From assembly GCF_000284255.1 (NCBI RefSeq), contig NC_017075.1, forward strand, positions 1,736,001-1,800,000: DNA of 64,000 nucleotides. The letters run 5' to 3'. This stretch comes from Rubrivivax gelatinosus IL144 (GTDB lineage: Bacteria > Pseudomonadota > Gammaproteobacteria > Burkholderiales > Burkholderiaceae_C). Numbering within the stretch: position 1 is the first letter of the stretch; every line of letters begins with the position of its first letter. Under the pieces are notes generated by a model. The model saw nothing but the letters and a program-made list of their open reading frames with translations, was not told where the DNA came from and did no database searches. Of this stretch, positions 46,416 to 55,210 are shown in pieces. Both the position numbers and the translations under genes were made by a program.

Positions 46416-47909
46416 TCAGGGCGGCGGGCAGCCGCCCGCGCCGGCCTGCGCCGGCCGCGTGCGCCAGCGCAGCGTCTCGAAGCCCGGCCCCGCGTCCTGC
46501 GTGTCCGGCCCGTCGAGCCCGGGGCCGACGTCCAGCGCGCCACAGCGCGCGGCCAGGTCGGGTGGCACCCAGGGGCTGCGGTCCAGGCGGCCGTCGATCA
46601 GCACCAGCGGGTGTTCCGCCATCGCCTCGGCCAGCGCTCCGGCCAGCGCCGGCGGGCCGACGATCAGGCGCACCGGGCCGCCCAGCGCGCGGCGCGCCTC
46701 GGGCGCGATGCGCGTCGCCAGCTCCCCGGCGTCGAAGTTGCGCCAGTGCGCCTGGCGCATCGCGTCGGGGCCGCCGGCCGATCCCATCCAGCTCTGCAGC
46801 AGCAGCAGCGCCTGCAGCAGCACGAAGAGCGGGAGCAGCCGCAGCCGCGGCACCGCCGCCCAGCCGGCGCGCGGCGCCGCGAGTTCCATCGCCGCGGCGA
46901 CGGCGAAGGGCAGGAAGGGCGTGCCCCAGTGCAGCTGCAGGTCGGCGCCGAGCAGCACGCCGGTCAGCGGCATGAAGGCCAGCGGCACGAGGCCCCAGGC
47001 GAGCAGCAGCGCCCGCGCGGCGTCGTGCGGCCTGCGCCGGCCCGGCGGCAGGCGGCGGGCGAGCAGCGCCGCACCGGCCAGCAGCAGCCAGGCCGGGCCG
47101 CTGCGGTTGCCGATCTGGTCGGCCAGCCAGTGCAGCGCGTCGAAGCTGCGCGAGGCCGCGCCGAGGCCGGCGCCCAGCGAGCTGCCCACCGCGTAGTGCA
47201 CCGGCGCGAAGTCGTGCTGCAGCAGCCACAGCAGGTGCGGCAGCACCGTCAGCAGCGCGACGGCCGCCGCCAGCGCGGCGCCGCGGCGCTGGCGCGCCTC
47301 GCGCCACAGCCCCTGCTGGACGAAGAACACCGCGGCCGCGGTGGCGGTGACGGCGATCTGGTACTTGGCCAGCGCCCCCAGGCCGAAGCCCAGTCCGACG
47401 GCGGCCCACCAGCGCGCCTGCCCGGTGGCCGCGGCCTGCCAGAGCAGCGCCGCGCAGGCGGTGGACGCCAGCAGCAGCACGATGTCGTGGTTGTAGTAGT
47501 CCAGGCGGCCGTTGTAGTAGGTGATGCACAGCACCGCGAGCAGCGCGACGAAGGCGTGCACCTCGCCGCGCAGCCGGCGCAGCAGCCACCAGAAGATCGC
47601 CAGCGAGGCCCCGGTCGTCGCCGCGCCCATCGCGTAGACCGTCCAGCGGTTCGGCCCGAACAGCTGCTCGGGCCCCCAGATCAGCCAGGTCGGCAGCGGC
47701 GGGTGCTTGTAGTAGCCCCACTGCAGCGCGTGTGCCCAGGTGAGCTGCTCCAGGTCGTCGACCGGCGGCACCAGGTTGCTGAGGCCCAGGTGGCCGATCC
47801 AGACCGCGGCGAAGACCAGCAGCAGCGCGGCGACGAGCCGCGTCTCGCGCTGCGCCGCCGTGCCGCGTGGCGCGGCCTCAGTCCACGGCGCGGAAGGCGA
47901 GAACCGCAT
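46416..47909 (-). CDS. GT39/GT83-like membrane glycosyltransferase (ArnT-type fold)
   Basis: 497 residues with about ten transmembrane helices. The N-terminal region has NLVPPVDDLEQLTWAHALQW (acidic catalytic-type loop) and GYYKHPPLPTWLIWGPEQLF, which is characteristic of PMT/ArnT-type enzymes using polyprenyl-phosphate sugars. The periplasmic C-terminus (~410-497) is soluble. Such enzymes move a sugar from undecaprenyl phosphate to lipid A, glycan or protein outside the membrane. Its start overlaps the ketosynthase gene by 32 bp, so the four genes are one operon. The specific sugar cannot be told; ArnT itself is usually ~550 residues. Confidence 0.8.
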   Translation of the reverse strand: MRFSPSAPWTEAAPRGTAAQRETRLVAALLLVFAAVWIGHLGLSNLVPPVDDLEQLTWAHALQWGYYKHPPLPTWLIWGPEQLFGPNRWTVYAMGAATTGASLAIFWWLLRRLRGEVHAFVALLAVLCITYYNGRLDYYNHDIVLLLASTACAALLWQAAATGQARWWAAVGLGFGLGALAKYQIAVTATAAAVFFVQQGLWREARQRRGAALAAAVALLTVLPHLLWLLQHDFAPVHYAVGSSLGAGLGAASRSFDALHWLADQIGNRSGPAWLLLAGAALLARRLPPGRRRPHDAARALLLAWGLVPLAFMPLTGVLLGADLQLHWGTPFLPFAVAAAMELAAPRAGWAAVPRLRLLPLFVLLQALLLLQSWMGSAGGPDAMRQAHWRNFDAGELATRIAPEARRALGGPVRLIVGPPALAGALAEAMAEHPLVLIDGRLDRSPWVPPDLAARCGALDVGPGLDGPDTQDAGPGFETLRWRTRPAQAGAGGCPPP

Positions 47910-49125
47910 TGCTGCCTCCGAAGGCGAAGGAGTTGGACAGCGCCAGCCGCAGCGCGGCGGCGTCGCGGCCGCTGCCGGCGACGTGGTCGACGCCGGTGCA
48001 GGCGGGGTCGGGCGTGTGCAGCGTCGCCGTCGGCGGCAGCGCGCGGCGGGCCAGCGCCAGCACCGTGACCAGCGCCTCGACGGCGCCGGCGGCGCCCATC
48101 AGGTGGCCGTGCGCGGCCTTGGTCGAGCTGAGCGCCAGGCGCGCCGCGTGGCCGCCGAAGACCTGGCGCAGTGCCGCGATCTCCACCGGATCGCCTTCGA
48201 CCGTGCCGGTGCCGTGGGCGTTGACGTAGCCGACCTCGTCGACTGCGGCGCCGGCATCGCGCAGCGCGGCCTCGAGCGCACGCACCTGGCCGGCCGCCGA
48301 CGGCGCCGTCAGGTGGTGGTGGTCGCAGCTCGCGCCGTAGCCGACGAACTCGGCGTAGATGCGGGCGCCGCGGCGGTGCGCGGCGTCCCAGTCCTCGAGC
48401 ACCAGCGCCGCCGCGCCTTCGCCGGGCACCAGGCCGCGGCGGCGCGTGTCGAAGGGCGCGCAGGCGCCGGCGGCCGCCTCGCCGTCGGGCGGGTCGGCCA
48501 GCACCTGCATCGCCTGCCAGGCGCGGGCGAGCGCATAAGGCATCGCCGCTTCGCTGCCGCCGGCGACGACGGCGCTGCATTCGCCGCGGCGCAGCCGGGC
48601 GAGCGCCTCGCCCAGCGCCACCGACGACGAGGCGCAGGCCACCGAGTAGGTGAGGCAGGGGCCGCCGAGCCCCAGCCGCAGCGCGATCTGCGAGGCCGGC
48701 GCGTTGTGCATGCCGAGCACCACGGTCAGCGGCGAGACGCGTTCGCGCCCGCGCAGGAAGAGTTCGCGATAAGCCCGTTCGCTGGCCACGACGCCGCCCG
48801 CGCCGGTGCCCCAGGAGACGCCGACACGCTCGCGCTCCGCCGCCGGCAGCGCCTCCAGCCCGGCGTCGCGCCAGGCCGACAGCCCGGCGGCCAGCGCGAG
48901 CTGGGCGCCGCGGTCCATCGCCAGCAGCTGCGGCCTGGGCGCCAGCGCCGAGGCGTCGAAACCTTCGCAGACCGCGGAGACGGTGCGCGTCTCGTGCGGC
49001 GCTTCGCCGACGAGGTGGCGCGCCACCGCGCTGCGGCCGGCGAGCAAGGCGTCGAAGAAGTCCTGCGGCCGCTCGCCGAACGGCGACACCAGCCCCAGGC
49101 CGGTGACGGCGACGCGGCGCGTCAT
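47878..49125 (-). CDS. FabF-type beta-ketoacyl-ACP synthase
   Basis: 415 residues from the ATG at 49125 (MTRRVAVTGLGLVSPFG). Catalytic residues are complete: C164 in SVACASSSVALGEAL, H304 in VNAHGTGTVEGDP, H341 with K336 in SSTKAAHGHLMGAAG, and the C-terminal NSFAFGGSNAVL. It is therefore a competent condensing enzyme and not a chain-length factor. It overlaps the acyl carrier protein stop (ATGA), so the two are translationally coupled. No fabD, fabG, fabZ or acyltransferase is nearby, so it does not look like the housekeeping fab locus. It probably elongates or loads an acyl chain on the adjacent carrier protein. Confidence 0.9.
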   Translation of the reverse strand: MTRRVAVTGLGLVSPFGERPQDFFDALLAGRSAVARHLVGEAPHETRTVSAVCEGFDASALAPRPQLLAMDRGAQLALAAGLSAWRDAGLEALPAAERERVGVSWGTGAGGVVASERAYRELFLRGRERVSPLTVVLGMHNAPASQIALRLGLGGPCLTYSVACASSSVALGEALARLRRGECSAVVAGGSEAAMPYALARAWQAMQVLADPPDGEAAAGACAPFDTRRRGLVPGEGAAALVLEDWDAAHRRGARIYAEFVGYGASCDHHHLTAPSAAGQVRALEAALRDAGAAVDEVGYVNAHGTGTVEGDPVEIAALRQVFGGHAARLALSSTKAAHGHLMGAAGAVEALVTVLALARRALPPTATLHTPDPACTGVDHVAGSGRDAAALRLALSNSFAFGGSNAVLAFRAVD

Positions 49126-49385
49126 GCGCGCAGCGGCTGCGCCAGCCGCGGCAGATGGGGCTCGATCAGCGCGACCAGCTCGCGCACCGTGCGCGGCAGC
49201 ACCGGCTGCTCGCCGAGGTCCACCGAGATGCGGTCCTCCAGCGCGAACAGCAGCTCGGCCAGCGTCAGCGAGTCGGCGCCGATGGCCGCCAGCTCGGTGT
49301 CCAGCGCGATGTCGGCGGGCTTCACGTCGAGGTACTCGGGGAGGATGTCGCGGACGAGGACGAGGGCGTCGGTTTCGGTGCTCAT
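49122..49385 (-). CDS. Stand-alone acyl carrier protein
   Basis: 87 residues from the ATG at 49385. The phosphopantetheine attachment site is S39 in AAIGADSLTLAELLFALED, within a four-helix acidic protein (VRDILPEYLDVKPADIALDT). It is coupled to the ketosynthase (ATGA) and lies 5 bp after the hydrolase gene. A dedicated carrier protein next to its own ketosynthase points to a special acyl product, separate from bulk fatty-acid synthesis, perhaps for an outer-membrane lipid or a modifying acyl group. Confidence 0.9.
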   Translation of the reverse strand: MSTETDALVLVRDILPEYLDVKPADIALDTELAAIGADSLTLAELLFALEDRISVDLGEQPVLPRTVRELVALIEPHLPRLAQPLRA

Positions 49386-49390
49386 GGTGT

Positions 49391-50254
49391 TCAGGCGCAG
49401 GCGCGCGCGGTGGGTTGCAGGGGCAGGGCATGCAGGTCGGCGCGGCCGCCGCGTTGCTCCTGGTCGAGAAAGGCGCGCATCTCGGCGAGCACGGTGTGCT
49501 TCTCGCGGTCGATGCTGAGCATGTGGTAGCTGTCGTTGAGCAGCACGCAGCGCACGCGTGCGGCGACGAGCTCGCGTGCCGCTTCGAGCGCGCTGCGCGG
49601 CGACACCGCCTCGTCCTCGCGGGCGTGCACCAGCAGCGTCGGCGCGTCGACCGCGGCCAGCTGCGGCCGCAGCCCGGCGATCAGCTCGCGCGCTTCGAGC
49701 AGGTGGTGCACCGACAGCGCCGCGGCGCCGGCGTCGGAGCTGCCCGACTGGTTCATCTGGCGCTCGATGAAGGCGCGCATGCGCTCGTCCTTCACGCCGT
49801 AGGGCGCACGCTCGCGCACGAGGATGCGGCGGGCGCCGGGCAGCACGCGCGCCAGCGGCAGCAGGCGGCGTGTCCAGGGCGTCGCCCAGCCGTCGTAGTA
49901 CAGCGTCGTCGACAGGCCGATGCAGGCGGCGACGGCGCCCGGCCGCGCGGCGGCCACGTGCAGCGCCAGCACGGCGCCGATGCACAGCCCGCCGACGGCG
50001 ACGCTGTCGTGCGCGGCGGCCAGGGCGTCGAACTCGGCCAGCGCCGCGGCACGCCAGCGGGCCTGCGTCGATTCGCTGGCCGGCAGGCCGTGCGAGTAGC
50101 CGGGCAGCACCGGCAGGCGCACGGTGTAGCCGGCGCGCTGCAGCCCGCGGGCCAGGAACTGCAGCTCCTGCGGGCCGCTGCACAGGCCGTGCAGCAGCAG
50201 CACCGCGTGCGGACCGGCCGGCAGCTGCAGCGGGCCGGGAAGATCTGGAGTCAT
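49391..50254 (-). CDS. Alpha/beta hydrolase with cysteine nucleophile
   Basis: 287 residues from the ATG at 50254. Oxyanion region LLLHGLCSGPQE is followed by a nucleophile elbow reading GGLCIG, so residue 91 is Cys where serine is usual. Likely triad partners are D214 (VHAREDEAVSP) and H244 (NDSYHMLSIDRE). The overall pattern resembles Est30-type carboxylesterases, while a Cys nucleophile in GxCxG is known from PHA synthases and dienelactone hydrolases. Beside an ACP and ketosynthase, a thioesterase or acyltransferase role on the ACP is the best inference. It is first gene of the operon. Confidence 0.8.
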   Translation of the reverse strand: MTPDLPGPLQLPAGPHAVLLLHGLCSGPQELQFLARGLQRAGYTVRLPVLPGYSHGLPASESTQARWRAAALAEFDALAAAHDSVAVGGLCIGAVLALHVAAARPGAVAACIGLSTTLYYDGWATPWTRRLLPLARVLPGARRILVRERAPYGVKDERMRAFIERQMNQSGSSDAGAAALSVHHLLEARELIAGLRPQLAAVDAPTLLVHAREDEAVSPRSALEAARELVAARVRCVLLNDSYHMLSIDREKHTVLAEMRAFLDQEQRGGRADLHALPLQPTARACA

Positions 50255-50423
50255 CAATGCTCTCGAAGGACGCCGTGGACGGCGGACCTGCAGCACCGTA
50301 GGCACGCGAGCTTGCGGATACCCTTCGGTCGGGCCGCGGGCGCGGGCATCGCCCCGGCGGCTGGCGCCGGTGCCGCGGCAGCATTACGCTGGCCGCCGTC
50401 CCTTGCCCCACCGACTCCTTTCC
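50255..50423. promoter_or_regulatory. Divergent promoter region between hydrolase operon and two-component genes
   Basis: This 169-bp gap separates the four-gene minus-strand operon from the regulator/kinase pair. It must drive both and is the obvious place for the response regulator to bind. No PmrA-type CTTAAG repeat or sigma-28 element was seen. CTTGCGGATACCCTTCGG lies near 50310-50328. No coding region was recognised. Confidence 0.4.
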
Positions 50424-51119
50424 ATGCGCCTCCTGCTGATCGAAGACGATGCGCTGATCGCGCGTGAACTGCAGCTGCGCTGGCGCCCGCGCGGCTGGAT
50501 CGTGCACGCCGCGGCGACGCTGGCCGAGGCCGACAAGCTGCTGGCCGCCGGCCAGGCCCAGGGCGGGCTGGAGCTCGTCGTGCTCGACCTCGGCCTGCCC
50601 GACGGCGACGGCCTGGACTGGCTGAAGGCGCTGCGCCGCCAGGACCGCCAGCTGCCGGTGCTGGCGCTGACCGCACGCGACCGCATCGCCGACCGCGTGC
50701 TCGGGCTGCAGAGCGGCGCCGACGACTACCTCGTCAAGCCTTTCGCGCCCGAGGAGCTGGACGCGCGCGTGCAGGCGCTGGCACGGCGCGGCGAGCAGCA
50801 GCGCGGCGACCTGCTGCACTTCGGCCGCATCAGCTGGTACGGCCAGGAAGGCATGGCCTACGTCGACGGCCAGCCGCTGGAGCTGTCGCCGCGCGAGCAC
50901 GAGGTGCTGGGCCTGCTGATCCGGCGCGCGCCGCGGCTGGTGCCCAAGCGTGTGCTCTGCGACGCGCTGGCCGAGCGCAACCTGGAGGTCGGCGACACCG
51001 CGGTCGAGGTCTACGTCTCGCGCCTGCGCCGCCGGCTGCAGGGCTCGGGCTCGGCGATCCGCACGCTGCGCGGTTTCGGCTACCTGCTGGTGCCCGAGAC
51101 GGCGCTGCCGCCGGCATGA
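50424..51119 (+). CDS. OmpR-family response regulator
   Basis: 231 residues. The receiver has LLLIEDDALIARELQ (acid pocket), VVLDLGLPDGDGLDWLKALR (phospho-acceptor Asp), ALTARD and DDYLVKPFAPEELDARV. The winged-helix output domain has LSPREHEVLGLLIRRAPRLV and VEVYVSRLRRRLQGSGSAIR with TLRGFGYLL. It is typical of the QseB/TctD/PmrA group. The stop overlaps the kinase ATG (ATGA). Divergent to the hydrolase-ACP-ketosynthase-glycosyltransferase operon, it is the likely regulator of that operon. Confidence 0.92.
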   Translation: MRLLLIEDDALIARELQLRWRPRGWIVHAAATLAEADKLLAAGQAQGGLELVVLDLGLPDGDGLDWLKALRRQDRQLPVLALTARDRIADRVLGLQSGADDYLVKPFAPEELDARVQALARRGEQQRGDLLHFGRISWYGQEGMAYVDGQPLELSPREHEVLGLLIRRAPRLVPKRVLCDALAERNLEVGDTAVEVYVSRLRRRLQGSGSAIRTLRGFGYLLVPETALPPA

Positions 51120-52501
51120 CGCGCGCCAGCGCGCGCGTGCTCAGCCGCGAGCTGCTGCTGCGGCTGATGCCGCCGGTGCTGGTGCTGGTGGCGCTCACCG
51201 CCGCGCTCGGCGCCTACAGCGCCAAGCAGCTCGCCGACCACGTCTTCGACCGCTGGCTGTTCGACGCCTCGCGCTCGCTGGCCGGCCAGGTGCACTTCGA
51301 CGCCGACGGCCGGCCCTCGCTGCGCCTGCCGGCCGAGGCCCAGGCGATGCTGCTCTTCGACGACGTCGACCGCACCTGGTTCAGCGTGCAGGCCGACGGC
51401 CGGCTGCTCGCCGGGCAGCCCGGGCTGCCGACCTCCGGCGACGACGAGGTCGTGCGCTCGCCGCACGGCCGCGCCTTCGGCGCCACGGTCGACGGCCGCC
51501 CGGTGCGCGTCGCGCGCGAGGACCTGCTCGGGCCGCAGGGCGCGCGCGTGACGGTGCTGGTGGCCGAGACGCTGGGCAAGCGCGAGCGCGCCAGCGCCTG
51601 GCTGCGCGACATGCTGTGGCCGATGGCCGCGCTGGTGCTGGCCACGGGCCTGGCGATCGTGCTCGCGGTGCGCGCGACGGTGCGGCCGCTGGAGCAGATC
51701 GCGGCGCGCTGGCGCCAGCAGTCCAGCGTCTCGCTCGACGCCATCGAGGCCGGCGACGTGCCGCGCGAGCTGGTGCCGTTCGCCACCGCGCTCAACGGCC
51801 TGCTGGGCCGGTTGCGTGGCCTGCTCGAGCGCGAGCGCCAGTTCTCCAGCGTCGCCGCGCACCAGCTGCGCACGCCGCTGGCCGGGCTGCAGCTCGGCCT
51901 GGCGCGGGCGCGCGAGGCCGGCGACCTGGAAACGGTGCGCGCCGTGCTCGGCGAGCTCGAGCAGACGACGCAGCGCACCGCGCGCGTCGTGCAGCAGCTG
52001 CTGGCGCTCGGCCGCCTGACGCCCGAGAGCGACGGCGTGCAGCCCGGCCCGCCGGTCGACCTGGTGGCGCTGGCGCAGGAAGTCGGCGCCGCGCAGGCCG
52101 ACGCCGCGCTGGCGCGCGGCCTGGACCTGGAACTCGACGCCCCGGACACGCCGGTCAGCGTGCCCGGCCAGGCCGACCTGCTCGCCGAGGCCCTGGCCAA
52201 CCTGCTGGACAACGCGATCCGCTACACGCCGGCCGGCGGCCGCATCGTGGTGCGCGTGCAGGACGCGCCGCCGGCGCTCGGCGTTGACGACTCCGGCCCC
52301 GGCATCCCCGAGGACGAGCGCGAGGCGGTGCAGCAGCGTTTCGTGCGCGGCCGCGGCGCCGCCGGCGACGGCAGCGGCCTGGGGCTGGCGATCGTGCGCG
52401 ACGTCGCCGCGCTGCACGGCGCGCGCCTGGAACTGGGCGACGGCGCCTGGGGCGGGCTGCGCGCCGAACTGCGTTTCGACGCCCGGCGCCCGGTGCCCTG
52501 A
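51116..52501 (+). CDS. Sensor histidine kinase (TctE/QseC-like)
   Basis: 461 residues. Two transmembrane helices (~15-35 and ~167-187) bracket a periplasmic 2CSK_N-type region (DRWLFDASRSLAGQVHFDAD), then HAMP, HisKA with FSSVAAHQLRTPLAGLQLGL, and HATPase with LANLLDNAIRYTP, VDDSGPGIPED and GSGLGLAIVRDVA. All boxes are intact; AAHQLRTPL is the TctE/QseC variant. It forms an operon with the preceding regulator and is followed by a terminator before flgG. Confidence 0.92.
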   Translation: MTRASARVLSRELLLRLMPPVLVLVALTAALGAYSAKQLADHVFDRWLFDASRSLAGQVHFDADGRPSLRLPAEAQAMLLFDDVDRTWFSVQADGRLLAGQPGLPTSGDDEVVRSPHGRAFGATVDGRPVRVAREDLLGPQGARVTVLVAETLGKRERASAWLRDMLWPMAALVLATGLAIVLAVRATVRPLEQIAARWRQQSSVSLDAIEAGDVPRELVPFATALNGLLGRLRGLLERERQFSSVAAHQLRTPLAGLQLGLARAREAGDLETVRAVLGELEQTTQRTARVVQQLLALGRLTPESDGVQPGPPVDLVALAQEVGAAQADAALARGLDLELDAPDTPVSVPGQADLLAEALANLLDNAIRYTPAGGRIVVRVQDAPPALGVDDSGPGIPEDEREAVQQRFVRGRGAAGDGSGLGLAIVRDVAALHGARLELGDGAWGGLRAELRFDARRPVP

Positions 52502-52532
52502 GCCTGCCGCCGGCAGCCGCTCGCGGCGGAGA

Positions 52533-52555
52533 AGCGGGGCCAACCCCGCTGTTTT
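52533..52555 (+). terminator. Rho-independent terminator after the two-component operon
   Basis: A 7-bp stem AGCGGGG/CCCCGCT with a CCAA loop, followed by GTTTTC. It separates the kinase gene from flgG, so flgG needs its own promoter. TCAAGATCCGGCC at about 52583-52595 resembles the -35-like string before flhB and cheY, but no -10 is evident. Confidence 0.78.
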
Positions 52556-52624
52556 CAGCGCTTCGAAACGGGGGCCCAGGGCTCAAGATCCGGCCGTACC
52601 TGTCCGCCCCACGAGGAACCCGAC

Positions 52625-53407
52625 ATGCTTCGTTCGCTTTGGATCGCCAAGACCGGCATGGAGGGCCAGCAGACCAAGCTGGACGTCATCTCCAACAACC
52701 TCGCCAACGTCGGCACCAACGGCTTCAAGCGCGGTGGCGTCCAGTTCGAGGACCTGATCTACCAGAACCTGCGCCAGGCCGGCTCCGCCAGCAGCGAGCA
52801 GAGCCAGCTGCCCACCGGGCTGCAGGTCGGCCTGGGCGTGCGCGCCGCGGGCACGACGCGCAACTTCACCCAGGGCAACCTGCAGCAGACGGGCAACAGC
52901 TACGACATCGCGATCAAGGGCAACGGCTTCTTCCAGATCCAGATGCCCGATGGCACCACCGCCTACACGCGCGACGGCGGCTTCCAGGTCAGTTCCTCGG
53001 GCCAGCTGGTCACCAACCAGGGCTATGCGGTGCTGCCCGGCATCACGATCCCGGCCGACGCCAAGACCGTCACCGTCGCCGACGACGGCACGGTGCAGAT
53101 CACGACCGCCGGCAGCTCGACGCCGACCACCGTCGGCCAGCTTCAGCTCGCCAACTTCGTCAACCCGGCCGGCCTGGAGTCGCTGGGCGGCAACCTGTAC
53201 GCCGAGACCGCCGCCTCGGGCACGCCCAACACCGGCACGCCGGGCACCAACGAGCTGGGCGCGCTGCAGCAGGGTTTCGTCGAGACCAGCAACGTCAACG
53301 TCGTCGAGGAGCTCGTCAACATGATCGCGACGCAGCGGGCCTACGAGCTGAACTCGAAGGCCATCCAGACCTCCGACCAGATGCTGCAGAAGCTGGGGCA
53401 GCTGTGA
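52625..53407 (+). CDS. flgG: Flagellar distal rod protein FlgG
   Basis: 260 residues, the constant length of FlgG ([41 protein letters not shown]-terminal [20 protein letters not shown] with [14 protein letters not shown]). FlgG builds the distal rod. It restarts the flg series after the 6.2-kb non-flagellar block. The stop overlaps the flgH start (TGATG). Confidence 0.98.
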   Translation: MLRSLWIAKTGMEGQQTKLDVISNNLANVGTNGFKRGGVQFEDLIYQNLRQAGSASSEQSQLPTGLQVGLGVRAAGTTRNFTQGNLQQTGNSYDIAIKGNGFFQIQMPDGTTAYTRDGGFQVSSSGQLVTNQGYAVLPGITIPADAKTVTVADDGTVQITTAGSSTPTTVGQLQLANFVNPAGLESLGGNLYAETAASGTPNTGTPGTNELGALQQGFVETSNVNVVEELVNMIATQRAYELNSKAIQTSDQMLQKLGQL

Positions 53408-54090
53408 TGACCGCCGCCCGCCTCCTCCTCGCCGCGGCCGCGCTGGCGCTCGCGGGCTGCGAGACGATGTACCCGACGGTGCAGTTCGAGCAGCCCACCG
53501 GCGCCGAGCAGCCGGCGGTTGCCAACACCGCGGTCGAGATGCCGCACACCGGCGCGATCTACCAGACCTCGCAGTACCGGCCGCTGTTCGAGGACCACCG
53601 CGCGCGCCAGCCGGGCGACACGCTGCAGGTGCGCATCGTCGAGAAGATCAGCGCCACCGCCAAGTCGACGAGCTCGCTGGACAAGTCCAGCGACCTGAGC
53701 GGCGGCGTCACCGCGCTGCCGGGCCTGAACGCCGCCGCGGCGCTGCGCCGCGCCGAGATCACCGGCAGCTCCGAAGGCAAGTTCGCCGGCAAGGGCAGCA
53801 CCGAGAACAGCAACGACTTCCAGGGCACGATCACCGTCACCGTGCGCAGCGTGCTGCCCAACGGCCACCTGATCGTCGGCGGCGAGAAGCAGATCGGCGT
53901 CAACTCCAACGTCGACGTGCTGCGCTTCTCGGGCCAGGTCGACCCGCGTGCGATCGAGCCGGGCAACGTCGTGCAGAGCACGCGCATCGCCAATGTGCGC
54001 CTGGAGCAGCGCGGCCGCGGCGCGCAGGCCGACACCAACGCCGTCGGCTGGCTGAGCCGGGTGTTCTTCAGCGTGCTCTGGCCGCTGTGA
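53407..54090 (+). CDS. flgH: Flagellar L-ring lipoprotein FlgH
   Basis: 227 residues from the ATG at 53407, overlapping the flgG stop by one base. The signal peptide ends in a lipobox, LALAGC (Cys18), so the protein is acylated and sorted to the outer membrane. The L-ring pattern ([80 protein letters not shown]) is complete. Confidence 0.97.
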   Translation: MTAARLLLAAAALALAGCETMYPTVQFEQPTGAEQPAVANTAVEMPHTGAIYQTSQYRPLFEDHRARQPGDTLQVRIVEKISATAKSTSSLDKSSDLSGGVTALPGLNAAAALRRAEITGSSEGKFAGKGSTENSNDFQGTITVTVRSVLPNGHLIVGGEKQIGVNSNVDVLRFSGQVDPRAIEPGNVVQSTRIANVRLEQRGRGAQADTNAVGWLSRVFFSVLWPL

Positions 54091-54103
54091 AGGAGACCGA
54101 GCG

Positions 54104-55210
54104 ATGCGACGCCTGATCCTGCTCGCCGCCGCGGCCCTGGCCGTCGGCGCCCTCCATCCCGCGGCCGCCGCGGTGCGGCTCAAGGAAGTCGCCGCGGTGC
54201 AGGGCGTGCGCGCCAACGCGCTCGTCGGCTACGGCCTCGTCGTCGGCCTCGACGGCACCGGCGACCAGACCACCCAGACCCCGTTCACGACGCAGAGCCT
54301 GAACGCGATGCTGCAGCAGATGGGCATCACCGTGCCCAGCGGCGCGCAGATGCAGCTGAAGAACGTCGCCGCGGTGATGGTCACGGCGCAGCTGCCGGCC
54401 TTCGCCCAGCCGGGCCAGCAGATCGACATCAACGTCTCGTCGATCGGCAACGCCAAGAGCCTGCGCGGCGGCACGCTGATCGCCACGCCGCTCAAGGGCG
54501 CCGACGGCCAGGTCTACGCGCTGGCCCAGGGCAACCTGATCGTCGGCGGCGCCGGGGCCTCGGCCAACGGCTCCAAGGTCCAGATCAACCACCTGAGCGC
54601 CGGCCGCATCCCGATGGGCGCGAGCGTCGAACGCACCGTGCCGACGCCGCTGCTCGAAGGCGACGGCGTGCAGCTCGGCCTGCAGGCCGACGACTTCGCC
54701 ACCGCGCGCGCCGTGGCCGACGCCATCAACCGCGCCAAGGGCGAAGGCACCGCCGTCGCGCTCGACGGCCGCAGCGTGCGCGTGCGCGCGCCGCAGACCC
54801 CGGGCGAGCGCATCGCCTTCCTCGCCGACATCGAGAACCTGCCGGTCGAGATGGCCAAGCCCGCCGCGCGCGTCGTGCTCAACGCGCGCACCGGCTCGGT
54901 GGTGATGAACGACGCCGTGACGCTGGGCGCCTGCGCCGTGGCGCACGGCAACCTGTCGGTGACGATCAGCACCTCGCCGCAGGTCAGCCAGCCCAACGCC
55001 TTCGGCCAGGGCCAGACGGTCGAGTCGGCCAAGTCGGACATCGCGATCACGCAGCAGGGCGGGGCGCTGGTGCAGCTGCCCGCCGGCACCAAGCTGGCCG
55101 ACGTCGTCAAGGCGCTGAACTCGCTGGGCGCCACGCCGATGGACCTGCTGGCCATCCTGCAGGCGATGAAGAGCGCCGGCGCGCTCAACGCCGAGATCGA
55201 GGTGATCTGA
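54104..55210 (+). CDS. flgI: Flagellar P-ring protein FlgI
   Basis: 368 residues. A Sec signal peptide ([20 protein letters not shown], cleavage near AAA) is followed by [20 protein letters not shown] and [13 protein letters not shown], the FlgI start. The rest is full-length, ending [20 protein letters not shown]. It forms the periplasmic P ring with help from FlgA. A GGAG ribosome-binding site lies upstream. The stop overlaps the flgJ ATG. Confidence 0.98.
   Translation: MRRLILLAAAALAVGALHPAAAAVRLKEVAAVQGVRANALVGYGLVVGLDGTGDQTTQTPFTTQSLNAMLQQMGITVPSGAQMQLKNVAAVMVTAQLPAFAQPGQQIDINVSSIGNAKSLRGGTLIATPLKGADGQVYALAQGNLIVGGAGASANGSKVQINHLSAGRIPMGASVERTVPTPLLEGDGVQLGLQADDFATARAVADAINRAKGEGTAVALDGRSVRVRAPQTPGERIAFLADIENLPVEMAKPAARVVLNARTGSVVMNDAVTLGACAVAHGNLSVTISTSPQVSQPNAFGQGQTVESAKSDIAITQQGGALVQLPAGTKLADVVKALNSLGATPMDLLAILQAMKSAGALNAEIEVI

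Noticed and set aside
48759..48775. GCGATAAGCCC inside the ketosynthase gene as another copy of the CTTATCG element
   Set aside because: It lies within conserved coding sequence and is not upstream of any gene, so a chance match is likelier.
52583..52610. Sigma-28 promoter directly before flgG
   Set aside because: TCAAGATC resembles a -35, but no GCCGATAA-like sequence lies 11-13 bp downstream. Noted only as a possible class-2 signal.
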